Shown in pieces: positions 1 through 5,534 of a stretch of 5,534 nt of DNA. Each line of letters starts with the position of its first letter. Positions within the stretch are counted from its first letter, which is position 1. Location of the stretch: NCBI GenBank assembly GCA_964398215.1, contig CAYNNP010000342.1, positions 1 to 5,534 of the forward strand, given 5' to 3'. This DNA is from CAYNNP01 sp964398215. GTDB lineage: Bacteria; Planctomycetota; Planctomycetia; Pirellulales; Pirellulaceae. Below the pieces are notes generated by a model that searched no databases, was not told the DNA's origin, and saw only the letters and a list, made by a program, of their open reading frames with translations. The position numbers were made by a program, and so were the translations under genes.

Positions 1-43
1 GCTAACGCATGGGGCTATATGCTGTCGCTGCTTCGCAGCTGGT

Positions 44-835
44 TTATCGCAACCCTTCGGGTAACGTACCCGACGCGACTTCCTCGTCCCATTCATCCAT
101 CAGCGGCCAGCTTTCCGCGAGCGTTCCAAAGTCTGCCATTTGCAAGTAACCGCGTACTCGATCGATCGTGCGGTTTAACATTTCTTTATCGTTCTTGAAG
201 ACTGGTCCGTGACTTGGCGCCAACCATTTCACGTCGCTGTCTCGAATTCGCTCAAGTGATTTGACAAAGTCCTTGATGTCGCTGCCATGATGAGCATCAA
301 TTGCTCCAATGCAACCGTCACGATAAATGTTGTCACCACTGAGCAGCATGTCACCGATTCGAAACGAAAGTTGGCTGTCGGTGTGTCCCGGTGTATGCCA
401 AACTTCGATTTCCAGTGCGCCAACTTTTAAGATGTCGCCATCGTTGACAAGCGAATCGATCGAAACCGGCGGCATCGCCATCTTTAGATTTTGAGCTTCA
501 ATCTCGGCAAGCGTTAGCAGCGTATCGCCGCTCTCCAGTGGCTTGACCGCGCTGGGATGCGACGTGACCGTTGTCTTTAAAATTTGTTTTGCTTTTGCCA
601 ATCCTTGCGTGTGATCGACATCAGCATGTGTGGCAACGAGAGTTTTGCAACGCGAGAAAGGAAAATCCAGTTGCCGAATGATTTCGATGAACTCGTCAAC
701 GGTTTCTTCATAACCGATATCAATCAACAACCATTCATCGGCATCGTAGATTAGGTACACATTGCAACCGATCACTTCTCCGGTCTGAAAATTCAGTTCG
801 ATAACGCCGGGAATCAGCGGCTTGTGCTCCAACAT
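44..835 (-). CDS. MBL-fold metallo-hydrolase
   Basis: This is a complete 263-residue cytoplasmic protein of the metallo-beta-lactamase fold, with no signal peptide or membrane segment. The metal-ligand motifs appear in order: H70-A-D72-V-D74-H75 (the HxHxDH block, with Asp in place of the second His), H151 in TPGHT, D168 in LLSGDNIY, and H209 in PSHGP. The Asp-for-His change is known in several MBL subgroups, so a dinuclear metal site is still plausible. The length suits a stand-alone MBL domain with a short helical C-terminal tail. The substrate cannot be told; relatives include thioesterases such as glyoxalase II-like enzymes, lactonases and other hydrolases. The ATG at 833-835 starts directly before the typical first strand, and no clear Shine-Dalgarno is visible upstream. 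It lies downstream of the SDR gene on the same strand, 119 bp away, so co-transcription is possible but not shown. The fold is certain and the specific role unknown. Confidence 0.93.
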   Translation of the reverse strand: MLEHKPLIPGVIELNFQTGEVIGCNVYLIYDADEWLLIDIGYEETVDEFIEIIRQLDFPFSRCKTLVATHADVDHTQGLAKAKQILKTTVTSHPSAVKPLESGDTLLTLAEIEAQNLKMAMPPVSIDSLVNDGDILKVGALEIEVWHTPGHTDSQLSFRIGDMLLSGDNIYRDGCIGAIDAHHGSDIKDFVKSLERIRDSDVKWLAPSHGPVFKNDKEMLNRTIDRVRGYLQMADFGTLAESWPLMDEWDEEVASGTLPEGLR

Positions 836-954
836 GATGCTTTGCTAACGTTCAATTGGGGGCAGAATCACGTAAAATAGATCGATCAATCTATGTGTTC
901 ATTCTATGGACTGAAGCACAATTTCGTACACCCCCGCTGCCAATTGCGGTGTCT
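836..954. promoter_or_regulatory. SDR-MBL spacer with palindrome and imperfect hairpin
   Basis: This 119 bp gap holds two weak structures. An inverted repeat ATAGAT/ATCTAT (877-882 and 889-894) has a 6-nt spacer containing GATC and forms an 18 bp palindrome-like block, a possible operator or promoter site for the MBL gene. An imperfect hairpin lies just past the SDR stop codon, pairing ACACC (928-932) with GGTGT (948-952) and GC (936-937) with GC (946-947), with three unpaired bases on one side. It has no T-run on the minus strand, so a factor-independent terminator is not supported. No convincing -35/-10 pair was found. Confidence 0.25.
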
Positions 955-1860
955 TTATAGAATGTCGTCCAGACCGGCTTGATATGTCGGATATTGGAGT
1001 TGTGGAACAAGCCAGCGTTTGAAGCGTCGATTCCAAATTCGCTTGTTGGTCGGGAATCGCATTCGATCGGGAGCATTGTCCCCGGCGGTTGCATAGCTTG
1101 GTGGAAGCGAATTGGTGCGATTTGCGATTTCGGTGTAAAAGTCTCGCCTGACTACTGGCAGATCATCAGCGACAAGAAACAATCGTTGCTCAGATTCGGA
1201 ATTCCATGCAGCAAAGACGGCTGAGACCGCATCGGAAACATGGATCAGGTTCAGATATCCGTCCGGCGATGCGGTAATGGGGCGCCCCGACACGATGTCT
1301 TTGATACGAGGGATTCGCTGGGGGCCGTAGATTCCCGCTAGCCGCAAGATGGTCCAAGGAGAATCTGGCCGCATTCGATGGAGTAATGACTCGGCATCCA
1401 AGTGTGCTTTCCCGCCAGCTCTTTGCGGCCGGGCGTTGGATGTTTCATCAACCCAGCTGCCGTCAGTTTGATGGTAGACACCGGTGGTACTGATGTAACA
1501 AACATCAACTTTCGGATTCAAAATCGATAGCAAATTGCTGAAGCCACCAACCTGCGAATCGTAACGACTATGGGAACTACGCGGGTCATAAGCGACTGCC
1601 ACCAAGACTCGGTCTACCTCTGGTATTTGGGAAAGCGTACTGCGGTCTGTCCAGTCCAAGATCACCGGTTGGAGCCCAGAATCCTTCAGTTGGGCTGCTT
1701 TCTCGCTAGAACGCGTCGATGCCCAAACTTGATCCCCAGCCTGGATGGCTGCCAAAGCGACGCGTTTGCCCAAGTATCCAGCTCCAAGAACCAGAGTTCT
1801 ATTTTTGCTGGCTTTTATGGAAACTCTAGCGTCTTTTTGATTAGGGGAAGAACCGGACAC
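955..1860 (-). CDS. NAD(P)-dependent atypical SDR (epimerase/dehydratase-like) protein
   Basis: This 301-residue cytoplasmic protein carries a Rossmann fold of the extended/atypical short-chain dehydrogenase group. The nucleotide-binding glycine motif GAGYLG sits at residues 26-31, followed by a strand ending VWASTR (45-50). Further landmarks are STTGVY (124-129), the substrate-domain segment RLAGIYGP (172-179), IHVSDAV (206-212), and a C-terminal NKRIWNRRFKRWL stretch (272-284) usual in sugar-epimerase-like proteins. The canonical YxxxK reads R147-A-G-G-K151, so the catalytic Tyr appears to be missing. This fits atypical SDRs such as the YeeZ-like group, and catalysis is uncertain. The start is GTG (1858-1860): an in-frame TAA lies two codons upstream and no ATG occurs before the Rossmann strand, although about 20 extra residues precede it. 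It is divergent from the protease gene and upstream of the MBL gene. Substrate unknown. Confidence 0.9.
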   Translation of the reverse strand: MSGSSPNQKDARVSIKASKNRTLVLGAGYLGKRVALAAIQAGDQVWASTRSSEKAAQLKDSGLQPVILDWTDRSTLSQIPEVDRVLVAVAYDPRSSHSRYDSQVGGFSNLLSILNPKVDVCYISTTGVYHQTDGSWVDETSNARPQRAGGKAHLDAESLLHRMRPDSPWTILRLAGIYGPQRIPRIKDIVSGRPITASPDGYLNLIHVSDAVSAVFAAWNSESEQRLFLVADDLPVVRRDFYTEIANRTNSLPPSYATAGDNAPDRMRFPTNKRIWNRRFKRWLVPQLQYPTYQAGLDDIL

Positions 1861-1935
1861 TTTTTATTTCTGCTAGTTAGCTACAATGGAACAGATTAGC
1901 GATGTTATCAAATCAGCGTGTAAACGTAACGCTGG
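1861..1935. promoter_or_regulatory. Divergent intergenic region with inverted repeat
   Basis: This 75 bp spacer lies between the minus-strand SDR gene and the plus-strand protease gene and should carry promoters for both directions. A plus-strand -10-like hexamer TACAAT (1882-1887) is one base from consensus, but no good -35 lies 16-18 bp before it. A perfect 6-bp inverted repeat CAGCGT/ACGCTG (1914-1919 and 1929-1934) with a 9-nt spacer ends immediately before the first possible start codon of the protease frame. It could be an operator or an mRNA hairpin near the start. Both assignments are tentative. Confidence 0.3.
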
Positions 1936-3042
1936 TTGGACCGCATGTCAGCCCATCCACTGGTAGCTGATCCTGCCCCTTTGAAAGGACCGATACGCTT
2001 GATCCGGACTTTACAATTACGACGACTCGTGTTTGCGGGTCTGTGCATCCTGGCAACAACTGCTTCGGGACAGGAATCGCCAGTTGCCAACCGCGCCACT
2101 GGTGGGTCAGCCGTACCCGTTCACTCAGTTCTGCAAGGTATCTGGAAAGGCGGTGGTGTCCCAAAAACACTTGAAGATTTCCGTCGCCTTGAACGGCAGC
2201 AGAAAAGCGTCGCGCGGACAGCAAGTGCATCCACCGTGAGTGTTCAAATTGGTCCAGCGCAAGGCTGCGGTGTAATCGTCACCGAGAGCGGTTACATTTT
2301 GACTGCAGCACACGTAGCATCACGGACTGGCAAGACAGCGAGAATCACGCTTTCGGATGGCCGCGTTGTGAATGCAACGACTTTGGGAATGAAACGAAGT
2401 GTTGATGCAGGGCTGATCAAAATAGATCGAGGCCAAAACGGCGGGCGCCCCTGGCCCCACGCATCGCTGGGCACAAGCGCCAAATTGCGAGCCGGAATGT
2501 GGGTCATCGCTACCGGGCATCCTGGAGGCTACAAACAAGAACGCGGGCCGGTCACTCGCGTGGGACGAATTTTGGATGTGCGACCAGATGCATTGGTCAC
2601 GGATTGTGCATTGATTGGAGGCGACAGTGGTGGTCCTCTCTTTGATCTTTCGGGACGCCTGATCGCTGTTCACAGTCGGATCGGTAACGACGTTGCGGAC
2701 AACCTTCATGTCCCTGTGGACCACTACAACATTGCTTGGGATCGACTGGCCAGTGGAGAATCTTGGGGCGTGTTACCAGGTTTCAAACCGCGGCTTGGAG
2801 TTCGCGGAAATGATTCAACAGGCGTCGCTCAAGTACTCGAGGTGACCAAAGGATCTCCCGCCGAGAAAGGTGGAATCGAACTGAACGATGTGATCGAACA
2901 ATTCGGCGAAACAAAGATTACAAATTTCGCATCTTTAAAACGTGCTGTTTCGGAAACCTACCCAGGCGAACGTGTGACCATTTGGCTTGTCCGGCAGGGA
3001 AAACGCCGTCGAGTGCAAATCGAAATTGGTCGCAGCGATTGA
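1936..3042 (+). CDS. Exported trypsin-like (HtrA/DegP-type) serine protease with one PDZ domain
   Basis: This is a secreted or periplasmic S1C-type serine protease. Numbering from TTG 1936 gives 368 residues. The export signal has basic RTLQLRR (24-30), hydrophobic core LVFAGLCILATTA (31-43) and likely cleavage at ASG|Q. The protease domain (about 85-275) has an intact triad: H126 in TAAHV, D157 in SVDAGLIKI, and S231 in GGDSGGPL. One PDZ domain follows (about 285-365), with GSPAEKGGIELNDVI as its hallmark. The start is uncertain. The frame opens with TTG at 1936 after an in-frame TAA at 1927; ATG at 1945 and TTG at 1999 are alternatives. TTG 1999 has an AAAGGA Shine-Dalgarno at 1984-1989 and yields a conventional short signal peptide, so the protein may be 347 residues; the widest frame is given here. 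The mature part has only two cysteines, C111 (GCG before the His strand) and C224 (TDC near the Ser). It is first of three co-directional genes for exported proteins and probably degrades or checks misfolded envelope proteins. Confidence 0.93.
   Translation: MDRMSAHPLVADPAPLKGPIRLIRTLQLRRLVFAGLCILATTASGQESPVANRATGGSAVPVHSVLQGIWKGGGVPKTLEDFRRLERQQKSVARTASASTVSVQIGPAQGCGVIVTESGYILTAAHVASRTGKTARITLSDGRVVNATTLGMKRSVDAGLIKIDRGQNGGRPWPHASLGTSAKLRAGMWVIATGHPGGYKQERGPVTRVGRILDVRPDALVTDCALIGGDSGGPLFDLSGRLIAVHSRIGNDVADNLHVPVDHYNIAWDRLASGESWGVLPGFKPRLGVRGNDSTGVAQVLEVTKGSPAEKGGIELNDVIEQFGETKITNFASLKRAVSETYPGERVTIWLVRQGKRRRVQIEIGRSD
1984..2001 (+). promoter_or_regulatory. Candidate RBS and internal TTG start of the protease gene
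   Basis: AAAGGA at 1984-1989 lies 9 nt before an in-frame TTG at 1999-2001. Starting here gives MIRTLQLRR followed directly by the hydrophobic core, a normal signal peptide. Starting at 1936 or 1945 leaves a 27-30 residue N-terminal extension with several prolines before the basic residues. No comparable Shine-Dalgarno precedes 1936 or 1945. This favours 1999 but does not prove it, since planctomycete genes often lack a Shine-Dalgarno. Confidence 0.45.
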
Positions 3043-3107
3043 ACTGACATAGCGATTATCAAATTTTACATCGAACGATAGCTTGGAAAGCAAACCAAAG
3101 AAGCAAC

Positions 3108-4151
3108 ATGGATCAAGTACGAAACTCGCGACGACTATTGCTAGCCGTTCTAATGACTTGGGTCGCCGTTGGTACCAGTACCAATGCGTCTGCGCAAGAC
3201 GCCAATGATTGGATTCGTCAACGTCTTGGAGTCGAACCTGCAACTGGCCGAGACAATGCCCAAGTCATCCGCTTAGTGCGACCGCTAACACAAAAGTTCC
3301 GTGACTCAGTGGTCCAAGTCCTTTCTGGTGGCCGGCCCGTTGCCTTGGGAGCCGTTGTCAGTGCCGATGGATACATCTTGACCAAACGCAGCGAGCTGAG
3401 CGGTGATCCTATTCGTGTTCGATTTGCTAATAACGAATCACTTTCGGCTCGCGTCGCGGTCGTACGCCGACAAAACGATCTCGCGCTTTTAAAAGTAACC
3501 GCACCGCAGGCATTGAGACCTGTAGAGTTTGTTGGACTGACACCGGAAACAGCCACATTCTTTATTACACCGGGTCGCCGTGGACAACCAATCGGGATCG
3601 GGGTTGTTGGTGTGCAAGCCCGCAAGATCGTCCACAAAGGTCGTTTGGGCGTTTTGCTGGATGACTCACGTCCTGACTTGGCTCTTGTCCGTGGTGTCTT
3701 TCCCAAAAGTGGCGCGCAGCAGGCGGGGATAAAGCCGGGAGACCAAATCGTTGCCATCAACGATGTTACGCGGCAGTCGCGTCGAGCAGTGATCGATGCG
3801 TTGCACACGCTGTTCCCAGGTGAAAACGTTCGCCTGACCATCATCCGTAAAGGTGATCGAATGAGTATCGATGCTGCGATTCGTGAACTGGATGTCCTGC
3901 AAGAAACCGAAAACGACACGAAAGTTAACGGTCGGCGTAGCGAAAGGCTCAGCGGATTTGATCGTGTCATTCAGCACGATACTGTGCTTGACCCGGATGA
4001 GTGCGGAGGCCCTGTTTTGAATTCACAAGGACAGGCGATCGGTTTGAACATTGCTCGCGCTGGCCGTGTTGTTTCCTATGCACTTCCAGGATCGTTAGTC
4101 ATCAGCGAAATCCAAAGCATGTTGCAGCAAGCACGGAACAATGATTCTTAG
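3108..4151 (+). CDS. Exported protease-fold protein with inserted PDZ domain and degenerate triad
   Basis: This 347-residue protein has a signal peptide: NSRR, then LLLAVLMTWVAVGTS, with cleavage probably at ASA|Q (29/30). Residues about 62-175 match the first part of an HtrA-like trypsin fold (DSVVQV, GAVVSADGYILT, NDLALLKV, GIGVVGVQARKI). A PDZ domain then follows at about 178-260 (RLGVLLDD, GAQQAGIKPGDQIVAINDV). After a linker the protease fold resumes with DPDECGGPVLNSQGQAIGLNIA (295-316). The PDZ thus sits inside the second barrel, not at the C-terminus. The His position reads S95 (LTKRSEL for LTAAHV), D124 is kept, and the nucleophile Ser position is C299 (ECGGP for DSGGP). Ordinary serine protease activity is therefore unlikely; a regulatory or peptide-binding pseudoprotease is the better inference. 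From memory, similar DxCGGP/PDZ proteins recur in planctomycetes, so this is probably a lineage family and not a decayed gene. It lies 65 bp after the active protease and 64 bp before the thioredoxin gene. ATG 3108 has only a weak GAAG upstream. Confidence 0.88.
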   Translation: MDQVRNSRRLLLAVLMTWVAVGTSTNASAQDANDWIRQRLGVEPATGRDNAQVIRLVRPLTQKFRDSVVQVLSGGRPVALGAVVSADGYILTKRSELSGDPIRVRFANNESLSARVAVVRRQNDLALLKVTAPQALRPVEFVGLTPETATFFITPGRRGQPIGIGVVGVQARKIVHKGRLGVLLDDSRPDLALVRGVFPKSGAQQAGIKPGDQIVAINDVTRQSRRAVIDALHTLFPGENVRLTIIRKGDRMSIDAAIRELDVLQETENDTKVNGRRSERLSGFDRVIQHDTVLDPDECGGPVLNSQGQAIGLNIARAGRVVSYALPGSLVISEIQSMLQQARNNDS

Positions 4152-4204
4152 TTGATTCAAACTTCGGCTTGTTCTGCATCAATACAAAACAATTGACAAA
4201 TCCT

Positions 4205-4218
4205 GGGAGATTATCTTG
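4205..4218 (+). promoter_or_regulatory. RBS and TTG start that define the true start of the selenoprotein gene
   Basis: GGGAGA at 4205-4210 (GGAG core 4206-4209) lies 5-6 nt before the TTG at 4216-4218. This TTG opens a frame encoding a signal peptide and the first thioredoxin strand and helix, continuous with the frame after the TGA at 4387. An in-frame TGA at 4153-4155 bounds the frame upstream, and no ATG precedes the signal peptide. The ribosome site supports translation beginning well before the in-frame TGA. Confidence 0.75.
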
Positions 4219-5409
4219 AGCCGTTTACGACTTAGCAGACCAGCGTTTGCGATGGGGATCGCTGGCCTGGTTATGGTTCATGCAACCAGTGTGTTCGCGC
4301 AAACGAAATTGCCGACGATGGATGAAGCACTGAAGTTGTCGGAAAAAACGGGTCGCCCGATTTTTGCGATGGCTGGTCAAAAAACATGACCGCCTTGCGT
4401 TAGTCTGCTGAAACGATTGGAAACCGATCGTTCTTTGGCACGCTTTGCAGGACAGTTTGTTCCGCTGAAAATCGTAACCGACGGAAATCGTGAATGGGGC
4501 CAGTGGAATCGCAAATTCCCTGTCGATGGCAATGGGATACCACGTCTGTATGTCGTGCGTGCCGATGGCAAGCAACTTTATGGCGCAGTAGGCTCTTTGC
4601 CTGGAAATCAGCTGCCGCAAATGATGGCCGCTGCACTTCAGCAGTCCGGCCGATCGTTGTCTCAGCAGGAATCAGATGCTTTGGAGCAAGCCGTGAGTGT
4701 CGCCAAGCAAGCGCTCGGTCAAAAACGGTTCCTTGCCGCTGCTAGCGCACTTTCCACCATCAATCAAATTGGATCGAGTTCCATGGGCAGCTTTGCAAAG
4801 CCAGCCTTGGATGCGGAATCTCTATTCACCGAACTCCAAAACGAACTGGAGACCACTGGGCAGAAAGCAGCAGATGCGATGAAGCAAGGTGGCGAAACGC
4901 AAACACTGATCACGCTAGTAGAAACACATGTAGCAATGTTGATGTTTCCCGCCTCAAAGGCCAAGGCGAATGAACTGATCCGCGATGTCAAGAAAAACAA
5001 GAGCCTTTCCGATCAACTATCGCAGGTCGAACAGTTAGTCAAAGCGCGAGCAACCGCAGTTGCGACGGAACCACGAATTAACAAGCGTGCACCCGCGCTC
5101 TACGGCAGTATTCTTCGCAAGTTTCCAGGCTCGGAGATAGAAGCCATCGCTCGTGAGGAGCTTACCGCAATCGAACCAGATTCGAAGTTTCTCAAGAGTA
5201 TGCCGACAACACCCAAGTCTGTCGAACAAACTGAACAAACTGTGTTTCGCAAATGGAGCGCCAAATCGGGCAAGTTCTCTACCAAAGCAAAGTATCTGCA
5301 GCACCGCGATGGCAAAGTTCAACTACAGAAACGCGATGGCGAAAAGATTATCGTTAGCGTTTCGATTCTGAGTGCCGAAGATCAAAAGTACTTGGAAAAG
5401 CAAAAGTAG
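4216..5409 (+). CDS. Exported thioredoxin-fold selenoprotein (UPPC) with C-terminal SHD1 domain, TGA recoded as Sec
   Basis: Read through one in-frame TGA (4387-4389), this encodes 397 residues. Residues 1-28 are a signal peptide (basic SRLRLSR, hydrophobic AFAMGIAGLVMVHA, cleavage VFA|Q). Residues about 33-145 are a thioredoxin-like domain: helix MDEALKLSEKTG, strand RPIFAMAG, active site U58-P-P-C61, then VPLKIV, and the cis-proline loop G-I108-P109-R. Residues about 145-335 are mostly helical and charged, with no recognised domain. Residues about 343-393 match SHD1 (FRKW, SGKF, DGKVQLQKRDG, LSAEDQKYL), a module common on planctomycete exported proteins. U58 and C61 are the only redox residues; the rest of the protein has no cysteine, so a UxxC pair is the natural active site. 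It probably acts as a disulfide or peroxide-linked oxidoreductase in the periplasm. A caller that stops at TGA would begin at TTG 4417 and lose the signal peptide and active site. Sequencing error or a nonsense mutation is the alternative; the hairpin after the TGA argues for Sec. Confidence 0.82.
4387..4389 (+). other. In-frame TGA, predicted selenocysteine codon
   Basis: This TGA is codon 58 of the frame opened at TTG 4216 and is followed by CCG CCT TGC, giving U-P-P-C. It falls at the N-terminal, nucleophilic position of the thioredoxin CxxC, the commonest position for Sec to replace Cys. Both flanks are open and thioredoxin-like, with no other in-frame stop until 5407-5409. Confidence 0.78.
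4390..4443 (+). promoter_or_regulatory. Predicted bacterial SECIS element
   Basis: Immediately after the TGA the mRNA can fold into a hairpin. The upper stem pairs CGATTGG (4414-4420) with CCGATCG (4424-4430) over an AAA loop: seven pairs including one U-G. A bulged A (4413) follows, then GAA (4410-4412) pairs with TTC (4431-4433). Lower pairing is possible, either TGC (4406-4408) with GCA (4438-4440) or GCGT (4397-4400) with ACGC (4440-4443). The apical loop begins 31 nt after the TGA, and two G residues close the stem next to the loop. This agrees with the known bacterial SECIS pattern of a stem-loop inside the coding region shortly after UGA that binds SelB. Recognition by SelB is inferred. 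Confidence 0.68.
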
Positions 5410-5429
5410 GTTGGGCATTCCTGCCCGAC
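5410..5429 (+). repeat. Stem-loop directly after the selenoprotein stop codon
   Basis: The arms GTTGGGCA (5410-5417) and TGCCCGAC (5422-5429) pair over all eight positions (one T-G) around a TTCC loop, starting on the base after the stop codon. There is no T-run, so it is not a classic intrinsic terminator, but it may end or stabilise the transcript. A degenerate relative lies at 5441-5463 (TCAGGC/GCCCGA with one mismatch), which suggests a dispersed intergenic repeat family. Confidence 0.45.
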
Positions 5430-5534
5430 TGAATTGTGAATCAGGCAAGAGTGATGCGCCCGACAAAAGTCGCGAACGGCAAGATTCGTTTTTAGCGTCG
5501 CGATACAGCGTGTGAATGAATCACTCTCCCACTG
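5430..5534. other. Non-coding tail with small repeats
   Basis: No gene is seen here. Small structures are a CGAC-AAAA-GTCG hairpin (5461-5472), a 4-bp stem AACG/CGTT (5475-5478 and 5487-5490) followed by a short T-run, and two copies of GTCGCGA (5469-5475 and 5497-5503). The AACG/CGTT stem with T-run is the only terminator-like element, and it is weak. Confidence 0.25.

Noticed and set aside
27..39. GCTGC/GCAGC hairpin as a terminator for the MBL gene
   Set aside because: It is a 5-bp stem with 3-nt loop just past the MBL stop codon, but no T-run follows on the minus strand, so support is too thin.
3040..3087. Read-through of the protease stop TGA as a second selenocysteine site
   Set aside because: The TGA follows a complete PDZ domain, the extension is only 15 codons before TAG, it has no redox motif, and I saw no comparable hairpin after it.
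3218..3970. Long minus-strand open frame opposite the PDZ pseudoprotease
   Set aside because: Its translation is rich in Arg, Ser and Thr with no recognisable domain, and the plus strand encodes a clear signal peptide and PDZ/protease motifs.
4193..4198. TTGACA as a -35 promoter element before the selenoprotein gene
   Set aside because: The hexamer is perfect, but 17 bp downstream lies the start codon region TTGAGC with no -10-like sequence, so it is probably chance.
4216..4389. Pseudogene or a separate 57-residue peptide ending at TGA 4387
   Set aside because: The single stop falls exactly on the redox Cys position, both flanks remain intact in frame, and a SECIS-like hairpin follows. Sequencing error cannot be ruled out from the sequence alone, so it remains the main alternative.
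4417..5409. A shorter 330-residue gene beginning at TTG 4417 as the real start
   Set aside because: It begins in the middle of the thioredoxin helix after the active site, has no Shine-Dalgarno, lies inside the hairpin, and would lose the signal peptide although the same frame upstream encodes one with a good ribosome site.

Overview
The window looks like bacterial chromosome from a planctomycete, probably a Pirellulales/Rhodopirellula-like lineage. This is inferred from protein families and not from a marker gene. The evidence is a C-terminal SHD1 (SLA1-homology 1) domain on an exported protein, an HtrA-like protease with a TDC...GGDSGGPLFD active-site block, a PDZ-containing protease relative with a DECGGP motif, and base composition near 50% G+C by eye. 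No RNA gene, CRISPR array or mobile element was seen.

The left part holds two minus-strand genes in the order SDR then MBL. An atypical short-chain dehydrogenase/epimerase-like protein (955-1860, GTG start) is followed by a metallo-beta-lactamase-fold hydrolase (44-835), 119 bp apart. The right part holds three plus-strand genes in tandem with gaps of 65 and 64 bp: an exported trypsin-like (HtrA/DegP-type) serine protease with one PDZ domain (1936-3042), an exported protease-fold protein with a PDZ domain inserted inside the protease fold and a degenerate catalytic triad (3108-4151), and an exported thioredoxin-fold protein with a C-terminal SHD1 domain (4216-5409). A 75 bp divergent spacer (1861-1935) separates the two gene sets.

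The key observation is that the third plus-strand gene is interrupted by an in-frame TGA at 4387-4389, exactly where the first cysteine of the thioredoxin C-x-x-C motif belongs. Read as selenocysteine it gives U-P-P-C. The frame is open for 57 codons upstream, including a TTG start with a good Shine-Dalgarno and a clean signal peptide, and for 339 sense codons downstream. A strong hairpin (arms 4410-4420 and 4424-4433, loop AAA) lies 31 nt after the TGA, the place and size expected of a bacterial SECIS element. The best reading is a 397-residue exported selenoprotein with a UxxC redox site and no other cysteine. A gene caller that stops at TGA would report only a truncated product starting at an internal TTG.

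As a working model (inference), the three plus-strand genes form an envelope protein-quality-control or redox cassette: an active protease, a protease-like PDZ scaffold, and a selenocysteine thioredoxin. The selenocysteine machinery (selA, selB, selC, selD) is not in this window and must be sought elsewhere in the genome.
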